This document shows, piece by piece, positions 49,645 through 61,241 of a DNA stretch of 64,000 nt. Both the position numbers and the translations under genes were made by a program. Position 1 is the stretch's first letter. Each line of letters opens with the position of its first letter. A model generated the notes under the pieces. It saw only the letters and a program-made list of their open reading frames with translations, was not told where the DNA came from and searched no databases. Origin of the DNA: ZC4RG20 sp963782445 (lineage in GTDB: Bacteria; Pseudomonadota; Gammaproteobacteria; Steroidobacterales; Rariloculaceae); contig CAWAJM010000001.1 of assembly GCA_963782445.1 (NCBI GenBank), positions 3,472,001 through 3,536,000 on the forward strand. The letters are read 5' to 3'.

Positions 49645-50441
49645 CGACCTGCCCCCGGCGCGCCCTCGACGGGCGCAAGGCGCCGATACAGGGAGGGCGC
49701 GGCCAGCACGTCCCCGAGCACGCGGCCGAGGCGCTCGGCCCAGCGCGCGGCCCCGGCCTCGTCCCGGATCAGGTCCTGTCGGATTTCGAGGCTCACATGG
49801 GCGAGCCCGGCCGCCTCGGCGTGATGGTCGACCGTGTAGTCCGCCGCGTGACGCCCCGAATAGGGCTCGTTGTCGCCGACGACGACGCCGGGCTCGGCCC
49901 GCAGCGCGGCGAACAGCGGCAGCGCGAGGCGCGGATCCTTGTCCCAGAGCACACCGACGTGCCACGGGCGCGCGATGCCGTGCAGCCGCGGCGTGAAGCT
50001 GTGCACGGCGACGAGCACGGCGTGCGTCTCGCCGCCGGACGCGGCCTCGAGCGCATGCCGGACCGCACGATGATAGGGCTCGTAGAGGGCTCGCGCCCGC
50101 TCGGCCTTCGCGGCCCGCGCAAGTCCGAGGTTGCCCGGGATCAGCACGCCGTCCGAGAGGGCCGGAAAGGCCGTCGCATCGTCGAGGTCGCGGTTCAGGT
50201 CCACGACGAGCCGCGAGTAAACGCCGAGCACGCCGCGCGCGTCCAGGGTCTCGATGAGCCGGCGCGCGACGGCTCCGGCGCCGATGTCCCAGGCGATGTG
50301 ATCGGCGAAGCAGCGCGCCTCGAGTCCGAGGCGGCCCAGAGCCTGCGGCACGCGCCGGCCGGCGTGGTCGCAGACGACGACGACGGGCCGCTCGCCGACG
50401 TGCACGGCCTCGTAGGGCAGCGGCTCGTCCGGCGTCAGCAT
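49641..50441 (-). CDS. N-formylglutamate amidohydrolase family protein
   Basis: Members hydrolyse N-formyl-glutamate or related amides, as in histidine degradation. The 266 aa protein shows VVVVCDHAGRRVP, DHIAWDIGAGAVARRL, SRLVVDLNRD, VLVAVHSFTPRLHG and VSLEIRQDLI, all conserved in the FGase family with the likely metal ligands among the His and Asp residues. There are no hut genes nearby, so a role in histidine breakdown is not supported; stand-alone members of this family often accompany YbdK-type ligases. It ends with a four-base overlap with that ligase and starts 13 bp after a lipoprotein gene. Confidence 0.88.
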   Translation of the reverse strand: MLTPDEPLPYEAVHVGERPVVVVCDHAGRRVPQALGRLGLEARCFADHIAWDIGAGAVARRLIETLDARGVLGVYSRLVVDLNRDLDDATAFPALSDGVLIPGNLGLARAAKAERARALYEPYHRAVRHALEAASGGETHAVLVAVHSFTPRLHGIARPWHVGVLWDKDPRLALPLFAALRAEPGVVVGDNEPYSGRHAADYTVDHHAEAAGLAHVSLEIRQDLIRDEAGAARWAERLGRVLGDVLAAPSLYRRLAPVEGAPGAGR

Positions 50442-50454
50442 GCGCCCCTTCCCG

Positions 50455-50997
50455 TCACTCGCTCGAATGCAGATGGATGACGCCGTCGCCGCCCGGGGCC
50501 GCCTGCTTGGGCGCGCCCGCGGCCGCGGGCGTCTTCACGCCGTCGCCCGTGCGGATCGGGACCACGACGCTGCGGGCCTGGCGGCGCCCGTCGATGACGC
50601 CGTCGGCCGTGAGCTTGAGCTGTGCGGCGCCGACCGCGAGCGGCACGACCCGGACGGTCCAGACGGCCGGCGCGTCGGGCGCGGCCGACGCCGCGGTCTG
50701 CACCGCGTCCGCGGCCTCGACCTGAAGGCCGTCACTGCCCGTGGCCTGCAGCCTGAGATCCGTCATCCCGCCCTGCGGCCGCACGGTGATCCGCACCTCG
50801 AGAACCTGACCGACGGCCGGCGTGCCGAGGAGCGCATGGTCGACGGCCATCGGCGCGACGGGCTTGCCGGCCGAGCTGCCGGCGCCCGCCGCTTGGGCCT
50901 GCTTCACGGCGGCGCGCGCGGCCGGGCTCGGCGGCCCGCCGCAGCCCGCGAGGCAGACGGCCGCCGCGGCCGCGAGCAGCATCGCTCCGGGCTTCAT
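50455..50997 (-). CDS. small lipoprotein of unknown function
   Basis: The 180 aa protein has a clear lipoprotein signal peptide (LLAAAAAVCLAGC, lipidated Cys19). A beta-rich region of about residues 55-150 (VGQVLEVRITVRPQGGMTDL, VWTVRVVPLAVGAAQLKLTADG) follows, resembling an immunoglobulin-like fold, and a Gly/Ala-rich tail ends HLHSSE. I do not recognise a named family. The ATG overlaps the stop of the upstream putative peptidase as ATGA, so the two lipoproteins are probably made together and may act as a pair in the envelope. Confidence 0.75.
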   Translation of the reverse strand: MKPGAMLLAAAAAVCLAGCGGPPSPAARAAVKQAQAAGAGSSAGKPVAPMAVDHALLGTPAVGQVLEVRITVRPQGGMTDLRLQATGSDGLQVEAADAVQTAASAAPDAPAVWTVRVVPLAVGAAQLKLTADGVIDGRRQARSVVVPIRTGDGVKTPAAAGAPKQAAPGGDGVIHLHSSE

Positions 50998-52826
50998 TGG
51001 GCGGCCACCGTCACGTCGAAACACGTCAGTCCGATCGGCGGCGAAGCGCTGTCCCGATCCTGCGTGTTGGTCCATTCGTACACCTCCAAAGCATAATCGC
51101 CCGCCCCGAGCTGCGTCGACAGCTGCTCCGTGCACGCGGCCGGATTGCCCGGCATGCAGGCCCGCGACGGCGCGTTCTCGGAAATCCAGCTCCGAGCGCC
51201 GCGATGCACGACCAGGTCGGGATCGGCCGCTTGGCCGCTCGGCATCGAGGTGGTCACGGCCGTGACCGCGTACGTCCCGGCGGCGGGCACCGTGAACTCG
51301 AGGAAGGCGCGCGAGCCGAGCTTGTTGACCGAGCCCGTGCTCGCCGAAGAATACGCGTCGCTGCTGCAGACGTTGACGGGCGGGCCGCCGACCTGCAGGG
51401 GCTTGTACAGCGGCAGAATGCCGTCCTGCTGGGGCGTCGTGCCGTCCGTCGGCTGGCCCGCGTTCGTGCGCCCGCTGCCGAAGTCGTCCGGGATCGCGGC
51501 GATGCCCTGGGCCTTGACGAGCGCATCGATCTGCGCGGCGTCGGCCGGCAGGTCGGTCTCGAGCCCGTGAATCATCGGGAACAGGCTCGTGAGCCCCACC
51601 GAGACTTTGACGTGGCCGACGAGCACGGCGTAAAGCGGCGCGAAGCCGAGCGCGAGCGTGTCCTGCGGCGTGTCCTGCACCGAATCGTAGAGGTCGTAGA
51701 GGATCTCCTGCACGGACTGCTCGCTGAACCAGCCCGGATGCGGGTTCGTGCTCTGCCCGAGGCTGCCGGGCTGGCCCTCCACGTCGAATGCGAAGTCCTG
51801 CGCCTGGCCCGGGCCCATCGTATCGACGTACTCGCTGTCCCCGGTCGCCATGGCCGAGAACGCGTTGCCCCAACCCTCGCTGAAGGCCGTGCGCATGTCG
51901 AGCTGATCGCCGCGTGCGTGCGAGCCGCCGATACTGTCGGAGCGCCAAAAGGCGCTCTCGAGGTAATGGCCGAACTCGTGCGCGATCACGTGACGATCGT
52001 ACTCGTCCGTGTCGCTGTCCGCCGCGCCGAGCAGGAACATGCCCTCGGCTGGATTGAAGTAGCTCGTGCCGATCTCGCCCGTCGTCGTGTCCGGCGTGCC
52101 GCCCGTCCCGTAGTTCGGCGAATTGTTCGGGCTCCAGTGCACGACGAGCTTCGGAAAGTCCGTGACGGGCGCGTTGGCGCTCACGAACTGCATCGCCGCG
52201 TAGATGACGTCGAGGATCGCAAACGGCGCGGCCGCGCGCTCGCCCGAATACGCGGCGCCGTCCCAGCCCGAGGCCGCGTGCAGATCGTGCGTCTCGGCCG
52301 AATCGCCCGTCGTGAAGCGGGCGCTCTCGAGCACGTAGACGGCATCGGAACGCGTGTTGTCGGCAACGGTCACGTCCCAGGCCGACGCCGAGGTGCTGAC
52401 CATCTCGGCCCGCGCCCGCAGCAGCACGTCGGTGCCGGGAGCGAGCTCGAGCACGTAGTGGCCGGCCGCATCGGTCGTCGTCGAAGCGAGCACGTGCGAG
52501 GCGGCGTCCAAGGCCTGCACGGTGACGCCGCGTGCGGGCGCCTGCGCGACATGCGCATAGTCGAGGCCGATCCCGGCCACGGCGGGCACGAGGTCGAAGG
52601 TCACGACGCCGCTCACGGCGATCTTACCGGTCTGACTGCTGCCGCCGCCCGTGCCGGCGGTCGCGCCGCTCCCGGTCGAGACGCCGGCGCCCCCGCCCCC
52701 GCAGGCCGCGAGCGCCGCCGCAGCGAGCAGGCACAGCCCAGCCAGCAGGCGCCTCCCAACGCGCCAGCGGACTGCGCGTCCGCCGGCATCGAGGGACCCC
52801 GCCCCCGGCCTCATGAGTTGAACCAT
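50994..52826 (-). CDS. putative zinc metallopeptidase lipoprotein
   Basis: The 610 aa protein has a lipoprotein signal ending LAAC (Cys42 from this start, or Cys38 from the ATG at 52814). A Gly/Ser linker follows, then an N-terminal carboxypeptidase-regulatory-like beta domain (about 70-160, TTDAAGHYVLELAPG). A central region has HEFGH at about 282-286 and FSEGWGNAFS near 313. HExxH plus a downstream Glu is the gluzincin arrangement, so a zinc peptidase is likely, though I cannot assign a known family. A C-terminal beta region ending FDVTVAAQ resembles a pre-peptidase domain. A GGAGG site precedes the start. Divergent from galE across 232 bp with no gene. Confidence 0.75.
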   Translation of the reverse strand: MVQLMRPGAGSLDAGGRAVRWRVGRRLLAGLCLLAAAALAACGGGGAGVSTGSGATAGTGGGSSQTGKIAVSGVVTFDLVPAVAGIGLDYAHVAQAPARGVTVQALDAASHVLASTTTDAAGHYVLELAPGTDVLLRARAEMVSTSASAWDVTVADNTRSDAVYVLESARFTTGDSAETHDLHAASGWDGAAYSGERAAAPFAILDVIYAAMQFVSANAPVTDFPKLVVHWSPNNSPNYGTGGTPDTTTGEIGTSYFNPAEGMFLLGAADSDTDEYDRHVIAHEFGHYLESAFWRSDSIGGSHARGDQLDMRTAFSEGWGNAFSAMATGDSEYVDTMGPGQAQDFAFDVEGQPGSLGQSTNPHPGWFSEQSVQEILYDLYDSVQDTPQDTLALGFAPLYAVLVGHVKVSVGLTSLFPMIHGLETDLPADAAQIDALVKAQGIAAIPDDFGSGRTNAGQPTDGTTPQQDGILPLYKPLQVGGPPVNVCSSDAYSSASTGSVNKLGSRAFLEFTVPAAGTYAVTAVTTSMPSGQAADPDLVVHRGARSWISENAPSRACMPGNPAACTEQLSTQLGAGDYALEVYEWTNTQDRDSASPPIGLTCFDVTVAAQ

Positions 52827-53058
52827 CCCGCCGACCTCCTCCGGGCTCGTCCTGATACTATCCTTTCGATTCCGCCGCTACTGTCTTCATATTGCGACGA
52901 CTGGTCGGACGGGCTCACAGCTCAGACACTGCCGCGCATTGCCATGCCCGGCGCGGGATTCAGGCGGGCATCGCAAACTGCGAGCGGCGTCGCCTGCAGC
53001 GTCGTCGAGAACTGATAGACTCGCTGTCCCTGATTATGTCACTCCAACGGATGGACGC

Positions 53059-54057
53059 ATGAGCGAACGGGCGATACTCGTGACGGGCGGTGCGGGCTAC
53101 ATCGGCTCGCACGTGGTGCGGCAGCTCGGCGAAGCCGGGGAAAACGTCGTCGTCCTCGACGATCTCTCGACAGGCTTCCGCCAGGCCGTGCTGTACGGCG
53201 AGCTCGTGGTCGGCAATACCGGGGACGCGCGTTGCCTCGAGGATATCTTCGGGCGCTACGACATCGATACCATCATGCATTTCGCGGCCCACACCATCGT
53301 CCCGGAATCCGTTGCAGACCCTCTAAAGTACTATCGCAACAATACCTGCGCGACTCGTACGCTCCTGGAGCACGCGACGCGCGCCGGCGTGCGGCGCTTC
53401 GTGTTCTCCTCGACGGCCGCCGTCTACGGTATTCCGGAAGGCGGCCGAGCCTCCGAGCGCACGCCCACGGTTCCGATCAATCCCTACGGCACTTCGAAGC
53501 TCATGACCGAGTGGATGCTGCGGGACCTCGCGCTGGCTACGGACCTCGAGTACGTGGCGCTGCGCTACTTCAACGTCGCCGGCTCCGATCCCGAGAGCCG
53601 TATCGGGCAATCGACACCGAAGGCCACGCTGCTGACGAAGGTCGCCTGCGAGGCGGCCGTCGGCAAGCGCTCCCACGTCTCGATCTTCGGTACGGACTAC
53701 GACACCCCCGACGGCACGGGCGTGCGCGACTACATCCACGTGGAGGACCTGGCCGCGGCCCACCTCAAGGCGCTCGAATACCTGCGCGGCGGCGGCAAGT
53801 CGACGACGCTGAACTGCGGCTACGGCCGCGGCTACAGCGTGCGCGAGGTCGTCGCCATGGTCGAGAAGGTGGCCGGCACGTCGCTGGACAAGCGCGAGGA
53901 GCCGCGCCGGGCCGGCGACCCGCCCATTCTCGTGGCGGAGGCGTCCCGTGTCCGGACCGAGCTCGGCTGGGCGCCGCAGCACGAGGACCTCGAGCAGATC
54001 GTCTCGAGCTCGCTCGCCTGGGAACGCAAACTGGCCGCCGGCGTCTGGGCGGAGTAG
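53059..54057 (+). CDS. galE: UDP-glucose 4-epimerase
   Basis: GalE interconverts UDP-glucose and UDP-galactose for surface polysaccharides. The 332 aa extended short-chain dehydrogenase has the NAD motif VTGGAGYIGSH at 8-18, the catalytic Ser in FSSTAAVYG, the YGTSK dyad (Tyr about 144, Lys 148), the RYFNVAGSDPESRIGQ segment and DYIHVEDLAAAHL. These are the GalE subfamily features. The start at 53059 was chosen for homology; the frame is open upstream. It is followed after 16 bp by the QseE-like kinase, though a functional link is not evident. Confidence 0.93.
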   Translation: MSERAILVTGGAGYIGSHVVRQLGEAGENVVVLDDLSTGFRQAVLYGELVVGNTGDARCLEDIFGRYDIDTIMHFAAHTIVPESVADPLKYYRNNTCATRTLLEHATRAGVRRFVFSSTAAVYGIPEGGRASERTPTVPINPYGTSKLMTEWMLRDLALATDLEYVALRYFNVAGSDPESRIGQSTPKATLLTKVACEAAVGKRSHVSIFGTDYDTPDGTGVRDYIHVEDLAAAHLKALEYLRGGGKSTTLNCGYGRGYSVREVVAMVEKVAGTSLDKREEPRRAGDPPILVAEASRVRTELGWAPQHEDLEQIVSSSLAWERKLAAGVWAE

Positions 54058-54073
54058 GGATCGGTCAGACGCC

Positions 54074-55540
54074 GTGAAAATCGCGCGCCCGCGAACCTTA
54101 CTGGGACTGATTCTCGTCGGGCTCGCCTTCGCCACGCTGCCGCTGCTGCTCGCCATCGGCAGCGCGGCGCTGAAGCTCGGCCAGCTCACGCGCGAGAGCG
54201 AGGCCGTCGCCACCGAAAGCGCGACCTCCTCGAGCGCGACGCAGCGCATCATCAGCGTGCTGGGCGACATGGAGCGCAACGCACGCCAGTACTACGTGCT
54301 CAACGACAAGCGCCTGCTCGGCATCTACGACACGGACGAGGCCTCGCTGAAGCAGAGCGTGGCGCAGGTCACGGCGCTCGCTCAGGACCCCGACGTGCTC
54401 GAGCACCTCAAGCTCATCAGCGAGACGTCGGACTCCGTGCGCAAGACGCTGCACGAGACGGCGAAGGCCGACGCGGGCCTGCCCGTCATCGGCAAGAACT
54501 TCAACACCATGCACTCCTCGGCCGAGGATATCTTTCAGCTCATGCGCATCGCGCGGAATCGGCAGTTGACGGCGCTGCAGGACTCGACCCGCGGCGCACA
54601 GCAGAAGCTGCTCTGGCAATCCGCCGCACTGCTGCCGATCACGGGCGTCGTCGTGCTGCTGTTCCTCGGCCTCGTCGGCCGGCCCATGCGTCAGGTCGAC
54701 CGCGCGATCCGCGAGCTCGGCAGCGGCGACTTCAGCCACGAGATCGCCGTGACCGGCCCGCGCGACATCGAAACGCTGGGCCGCCAGCTCGAGTGGCTGC
54801 GGCACCGCCTCAAGGAACAGAGCGACGAGAAGAACAAGTTTCTGCGCCACATGTCGCACGAGCTCAAAACGCCGCTCGCAAATATTCGCGAGGGAACGGA
54901 ACTTTTGCTCGACGGCTCGGTCGGCCCGCTGGACTTGCAGCAACAGGAAGTCACAGGCATCCTGCGCGAGAACGGCCTGAAGCTTCAGCAGCTCATCGAG
55001 AATCTGCTGAACTTTAGCGCTTGGCAGTCGAAAACAGCCTCGCTGGAAATAGGCGAATTCGAGCTCAAGCCGCTGGTGTTCAGCGTGCTGAGCCAACACA
55101 GGCTGCCCATCTCGAACCAGAAGATCAGGCTGCAGCTCAACATCAGCCCCGTCCGGATCCGGGCGGACGAGGGTAAGTTGCGGCTCGTGCTCGAGAATCT
55201 GGTGTCGAACGCCGTCAAATTCCTGCCGGATGGCGGGACCCTTCACATCGGAGCCGAGATGCACGGCACGGAACTCGTCATTGACGTAGCCGATACTGGC
55301 CCTGGTATCGCGCCTGAGGACGCCGGGCGCGTTTTCGAGGCGTTCTATCAGGGCAGGCGTCTGCAGGGCGGCCCCGTCGGCGGCACGGGCATCGGTCTTT
55401 CGGTGGTGGCCGAGTGCGTCCAGGCCCACGGCGGCACGGTGACGCTGCTCGACTGCGACGAATGGAGAGGGGCCCACTTCCGGGTCAAGCTGCCGCTGCG
55501 CAGGGCGGCCGACAGGGCCGCACTGGTCGCGAACGGATGA
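54074..55540 (+). CDS. qseE: QseE/GlrK-type sensor histidine kinase
   Basis: The 488 aa inner-membrane kinase has a first membrane segment at about 9-33, a helical periplasmic sensor at 34-183, a second segment at about 184-201, HAMP, the DHp motif FLRHMSHELKTPLANI with phospho-acceptor His262, and the ATPase boxes NLVSNAVKFL, DTGPGI and GTGIGLSVV. The start is a GTG (54074). In enterics QseE (GlrK) responds to envelope or stress cues and phosphorylates QseF (GlrR). Here the kinase, a QseG-like lipoprotein and a QseF-like regulator follow one another exactly as in E. coli glrK-yfhG-glrR, which supports the name. Confidence 0.9.
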   Translation: MKIARPRTLLGLILVGLAFATLPLLLAIGSAALKLGQLTRESEAVATESATSSSATQRIISVLGDMERNARQYYVLNDKRLLGIYDTDEASLKQSVAQVTALAQDPDVLEHLKLISETSDSVRKTLHETAKADAGLPVIGKNFNTMHSSAEDIFQLMRIARNRQLTALQDSTRGAQQKLLWQSAALLPITGVVVLLFLGLVGRPMRQVDRAIRELGSGDFSHEIAVTGPRDIETLGRQLEWLRHRLKEQSDEKNKFLRHMSHELKTPLANIREGTELLLDGSVGPLDLQQQEVTGILRENGLKLQQLIENLLNFSAWQSKTASLEIGEFELKPLVFSVLSQHRLPISNQKIRLQLNISPVRIRADEGKLRLVLENLVSNAVKFLPDGGTLHIGAEMHGTELVIDVADTGPGIAPEDAGRVFEAFYQGRRLQGGPVGGTGIGLSVVAECVQAHGGTVTLLDCDEWRGAHFRVKLPLRRAADRAALVANG

Positions 55541-55547
55541 GACGAAG

Positions 55548-56163
55548 TTGCGCTCTTCGCTGAGAATCTGGACGGCCGTGGCGATCCTCGCTGCGTCGCT
55601 GAGTGCCTGTGCATCGCCGGGCCTGTTCGGCCGTGCGCTCGGGCACAAGGACGATCCGCGGGAAGCCTACGCGGCGCAGCACGCGCGTACGCAGGGCGTC
55701 GGCGCCTATCTCGATCTCATGCGCCAGCTCATCGAGGGCGATCCCGTGACCCAGGCGGAGACGTTCCGGAGCATCGCGCAGGCGGCCGCGGCCTCGCCGA
55801 CGACGTCGAACCGCATCAAGCTGGCGCTCGCGCTCGGCACGCCGGGCCATCCGGGCAGCGACCCGAAAAAGGCCGCGAACATGTTCAACGACCTGCTGGC
55901 CTCCGGCTCGGCACTGCTGCCGGAGGAACGCGCGCTCGTCACCGTCCACCTAAAGGAGGTCGAGCAGCAGCTGATCCTGAGCCAGGAGACCGAGCAGCTC
56001 AAAAAGCAGGCCGCCGAGAAGCTCGCCGCGCAGAACGCGCAGAGCAGCCGGCGGCTCGAGAACGCCAAGGCCGAGAACGAGAAGCTTCGTAAACAGCTCG
56101 ACGAGGCGGAGAAGAAGCTCAATGCCATCACGAACATAGAGCGATCGATCAGAGAACGCGAAA

Positions 56164-56183
<20 letters not shown>
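55548..56183 (+). CDS. qseG: QseG-like outer-membrane lipoprotein
   Basis: The 211 aa product has a lipoprotein signal with LSACAS (lipidated Cys21), a helical region, and a long C-terminal coiled coil from about residue 135 (LKEVEQQLILSQETEQLKKQA to ERSIRERENG). In E. coli QseG (YfhG) is an outer-membrane lipoprotein that binds the sensor QseE and activates it. Sequence similarity to QseG is weak by eye; the call rests mainly on position between kinase and regulator and on the lipoprotein plus helical make-up. The start is a TTG seven bases after the kinase stop, and the end overlaps qseF by 20 bases. Confidence 0.75.
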
Positions 56184-57546
<1,363 letters not shown>

Positions 57547-57574
57547 CTGCCGCTAAGCGTCGCACCTTTAGCCC

Positions 57575-57762
57575 GCACGATTCACGAACGGGTTCGGCGC
57601 TGGCGGTTAGAGGAGGCTTGCGCAGACGGGCGCTTTCGGGGACGCCATGAACCCCTCCCTGGGGGCTCCGTTGCGCGCCATCCCTGGCGCGCACGGCCCC
57701 GAAAGCGCCCGTCTGCGCAAGCCTCCTCGGAGACGGCGGCGGCCGTTCATGAACCCTGCTGC
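57575..57762. repeat. Family-2 long palindrome, copy L2
   Basis: Inner arms of 32 nt (57610-57641 and 57697-57728) match perfectly; the outer arms are near GCACGATTCACGAACGG and CCGTTCATGAACCCTGC. The centre reads ATGAACCCCTCCCTGGGGGC then CGCGCCATCCCTGGCGCGC. It starts 29 bp after the qseF stop and lies between convergent genes, where it could terminate both. A GCGAGGAACTC-GGTGCGAAGACG segment follows at about 57766-57795, as after L1. Confidence 0.92.
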
Positions 57763-57931
57763 AATCGCGCGAGGAACTCGCTGGTGCGAAGACGCCAGTC
57801 GGCGCGTCACCTGAATGCATGACTGCCCCAGCGGATATTGAGCCGGCGGCCTGCTGACGTAGCGCTCTCGGCTGCGGCCGTTTCAGCGGGCACTTCGACG
57901 CCCACCGCCAACGTCTCCGGCGCAGGCCTCG

Positions 57932-57974
57932 GCGTGAGGGCGGTGTCGGGAGCGTGCGCGCCAGGGATGGCGCG

Positions 57975-57978
<4 letters not shown>
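57932..57978 (-). repeat. Family-2 half element at the esterase stop
   Basis: The left arm GTGAGGGCGGTGTCGGGA and part of the centre (CGCGCCAGGGATGGCGCGCT) are present, but the right arm is missing. The TAG of the esterase gene (57975-57977 on minus) lies in the conserved centre, so the element probably truncated or replaced the end of that gene. The bases between this and copy L2 (57796-57931) show no gene. Confidence 0.7.
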
Positions 57979-59153
<1,175 letters not shown>

Positions 59154-59319
59154 GAAAGTCTCCTCCGAGGTCGAGTACGGCTCCCCGGCGTTCGTGTTGT
59201 CGAGGGAGCGGAAGCGGGGCCGCGTCGGCCGCGGCTCCGGGCGATCCTTGCGGATTGTCGCCCTTATCGAAAGGTAGAAGGAAAGCCCGGAATAGGCAAA
59301 TGCGTGCGGCGCCCCAGCC

Positions 59320-60882
59320 TCAGCGCGCCCGCGCTCGCCGCGCATGGGCCGGAAAGCTCGGCAGCGGCACCGGTCCGCGGACGCGCTCGAACACGGCCGC
59401 GATGCGCAACAGCTCGGTCTCGCTTTCGGGCCGGCCGATGAACGCGATGCCGACGGGCAGTCCGCGGATCAGTCCGGCCGGCACGGCGATGCTCGGGTAG
59501 CCCGAAACCGCCGCGATGCTCGAGCTCGAGACCTGGGCCGCGGCGCCGCCCTCGGCGCCGAGCGGCGGCGCCGGGGCGTTGACGGGCGCGACGAGCGCAT
59601 CGAGCCGCCGGCCGGCGAACAGCGCCGCGAGCCGCTCGCGCAGCACGCCGCGGCTCGCGGCCACGGCGGCCCGGTACGCGGGCGCGTCGAGACCGCCGCG
59701 GGCCTCCGCCGCCAGGAACAGGTCCTGGCCGAACGCCGGCATGACCGCGTCGGCATGCGCCGAATCGAAGTCGATGAGCCCCGCGAGGGAGCCGGGCCGG
59801 GCGTGCTCCGAGGCGAGGTAGCCGTCGATACCGGCCTTGAACTCGTAGAGCAGCGTCTCGAGCTCGGCGGCCCCGAAGCCCGGCGGCAGGTCGAGTTCGA
59901 CGGGATCGACGAGCTCCGCGCCGGCCTTGTCGAGCGCATCGAGCCAGCGCGAGAAGGCGGCCTCCACCTCGGGGTTCGCGCCCGCCCCCGTATAGTCTCG
60001 GACGACGCCGAGGCGCACGCCGTCGAGGCGCTCTGCGGCCGTCGCCGGCGGCGGCGCGACCCGGCCCGGCGTCTCCATGGCTGCAAGCAGCATGGCCGCG
60101 CCGGCCACGGTCTTGGCCAGCGGCCCCGGGGTGTCCTGCAGCGTCGAGACCGGCACGATGCCGCGGTTGCTCACGAGGCCCCGCGTCGGCTTGATGCCGA
60201 CGACGCCGTTCATGCCGGCCGGGCAGACGATCGAGCCGTCCGTCTCCGTGCCGACGGCGAGCGGCACGAGCCGCGCCGCGACGGCTACGGCCGAGCCGCT
60301 CGAGGAGCCGCAGGGGCTGCGGTCGAGCGCGTACGGGTTGCGGGTCTGCCCGCCGAGGCTGCTCCAGCCTGCGATGGCGCGGCGCGAGCGGAAGTTGGCC
60401 CATTCGGTAAGGTTCGCCTTGCCGACGATGACGGCGCCCGCCGCGCGCAGGCGGGCGACGACAGCCGCATCGGCCGGCGCGCGATGGTCGGCCAGGGCCA
60501 GCGAGCCCGCGCTCGTCGCCATGCGGTCGGCCGTGTCGATGTTGGCCTTGAGCAGGACCGGCAGCCCGTGCAGCGGCCCGACTGGGCCCTGCTCGGCCAG
60601 CCGCCGATCCAGTTCGCGCGCGATCGCGAGCGCATCGGGATTGACCTCGATGACCGCATGCAGCGCCGGCCCCTGCCGGTCGAGCCCGGCGATGCGGCGC
60701 AGCACCGCGCTCGTGAGCCGCTCCGAGCTGATGCGGCCCTCGCGCAGCCGCTGCTCGAGCGCCGGCGCATCGAGATCGAGCAGCGCCGCGTCGCCGGGCG
60801 GCGCACGGCGCGTGCAGGCCGCGGCGGCGAGCACGGCTGCGACGAGCACGACGACGCGAAGTGGGTGCATTCCGGCAGGCAT
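59320..60882 (-). CDS. amidase signature family lipoprotein
   Basis: The 520 aa protein carries a lipoprotein signal (VLAAAAC, Cys23) and a complete amidase signature domain: Lys112 in VLLKANIDT, the cis-Ser region CGSSSGSAVAVAA at 191-203, the nucleophile Ser217 in TETDGSIVCPA, and GIKPTRGLVSNRGIVPVS. The Ser-cisSer-Lys triad is intact. It is related to GatA but is not a tRNA amidotransferase, because it is exported and stands alone. Similar secreted amidases of proteobacteria have unknown substrates. ATG at 60882 or 60870. It ends 167 bp after the esterase start and lies 12 bp from the small gene upstream. Confidence 0.88.
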   Translation of the reverse strand: MPAGMHPLRVVVLVAAVLAAAACTRRAPPGDAALLDLDAPALEQRLREGRISSERLTSAVLRRIAGLDRQGPALHAVIEVNPDALAIARELDRRLAEQGPVGPLHGLPVLLKANIDTADRMATSAGSLALADHRAPADAAVVARLRAAGAVIVGKANLTEWANFRSRRAIAGWSSLGGQTRNPYALDRSPCGSSSGSAVAVAARLVPLAVGTETDGSIVCPAGMNGVVGIKPTRGLVSNRGIVPVSTLQDTPGPLAKTVAGAAMLLAAMETPGRVAPPPATAAERLDGVRLGVVRDYTGAGANPEVEAAFSRWLDALDKAGAELVDPVELDLPPGFGAAELETLLYEFKAGIDGYLASEHARPGSLAGLIDFDSAHADAVMPAFGQDLFLAAEARGGLDAPAYRAAVAASRGVLRERLAALFAGRRLDALVAPVNAPAPPLGAEGGAAAQVSSSSIAAVSGYPSIAVPAGLIRGLPVGIAFIGRPESETELLRIAAVFERVRGPVPLPSFPAHARRARAR

Positions 60883-60894
60883 CGAAGCGGCGCG

Positions 60895-61143
60895 CTAAGC
60901 GCTCGGGCTGCCGCCGCGCGCGAACATCGTGAGCTCCCAGAGATCGCGGACGGTATCGTGGCGCAGGATGTAGAGATCTCCGTCCGAGCCGTGGCACTTG
61001 AAGTAGCGGTGGTCGGGCGCGATCCAGCGGTCCAGCACCTCGAGCACCTCGACGGCCCGCTCGCCGAGGTAGAACCGCTGCGGCGTCTCGTCCCCTCTGT
61101 ACCCGGCATGGCACACGACGCGCAGCTCTGGGCTCGCAGTCAT
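60895..61143 (-). CDS. small conserved-looking protein of unknown function
   Basis: The 82 aa protein has a compact globular look: ELRVVCHAGYRGDETPQRFY, ERAVEVLEVLDRWIAPDHRYFKCHG, and DLYILRHDTVRDLWELTMF. Two Cys and several His are present, but I see no known motif. Codon use resembles its neighbours and the frame is consistent with a real gene upstream of the amidase lipoprotein (12 bp gap). An ATG at 61182 would add 13 residues. It is divergent from the Mut7-C gene. Confidence 0.65.
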   Translation of the reverse strand: MTASPELRVVCHAGYRGDETPQRFYLGERAVEVLEVLDRWIAPDHRYFKCHGSDGDLYILRHDTVRDLWELTMFARGGSPSA

Positions 61144-61241
61144 CCCTGGCGGCTCCGTCCCGCTCCGACCCGTGCCGTCCATCTTGCCGCATAGGGCCGG
61201 GGCGTTCCAGACGCGGCGGCTGCCGGGTCTATCATCGCGGC

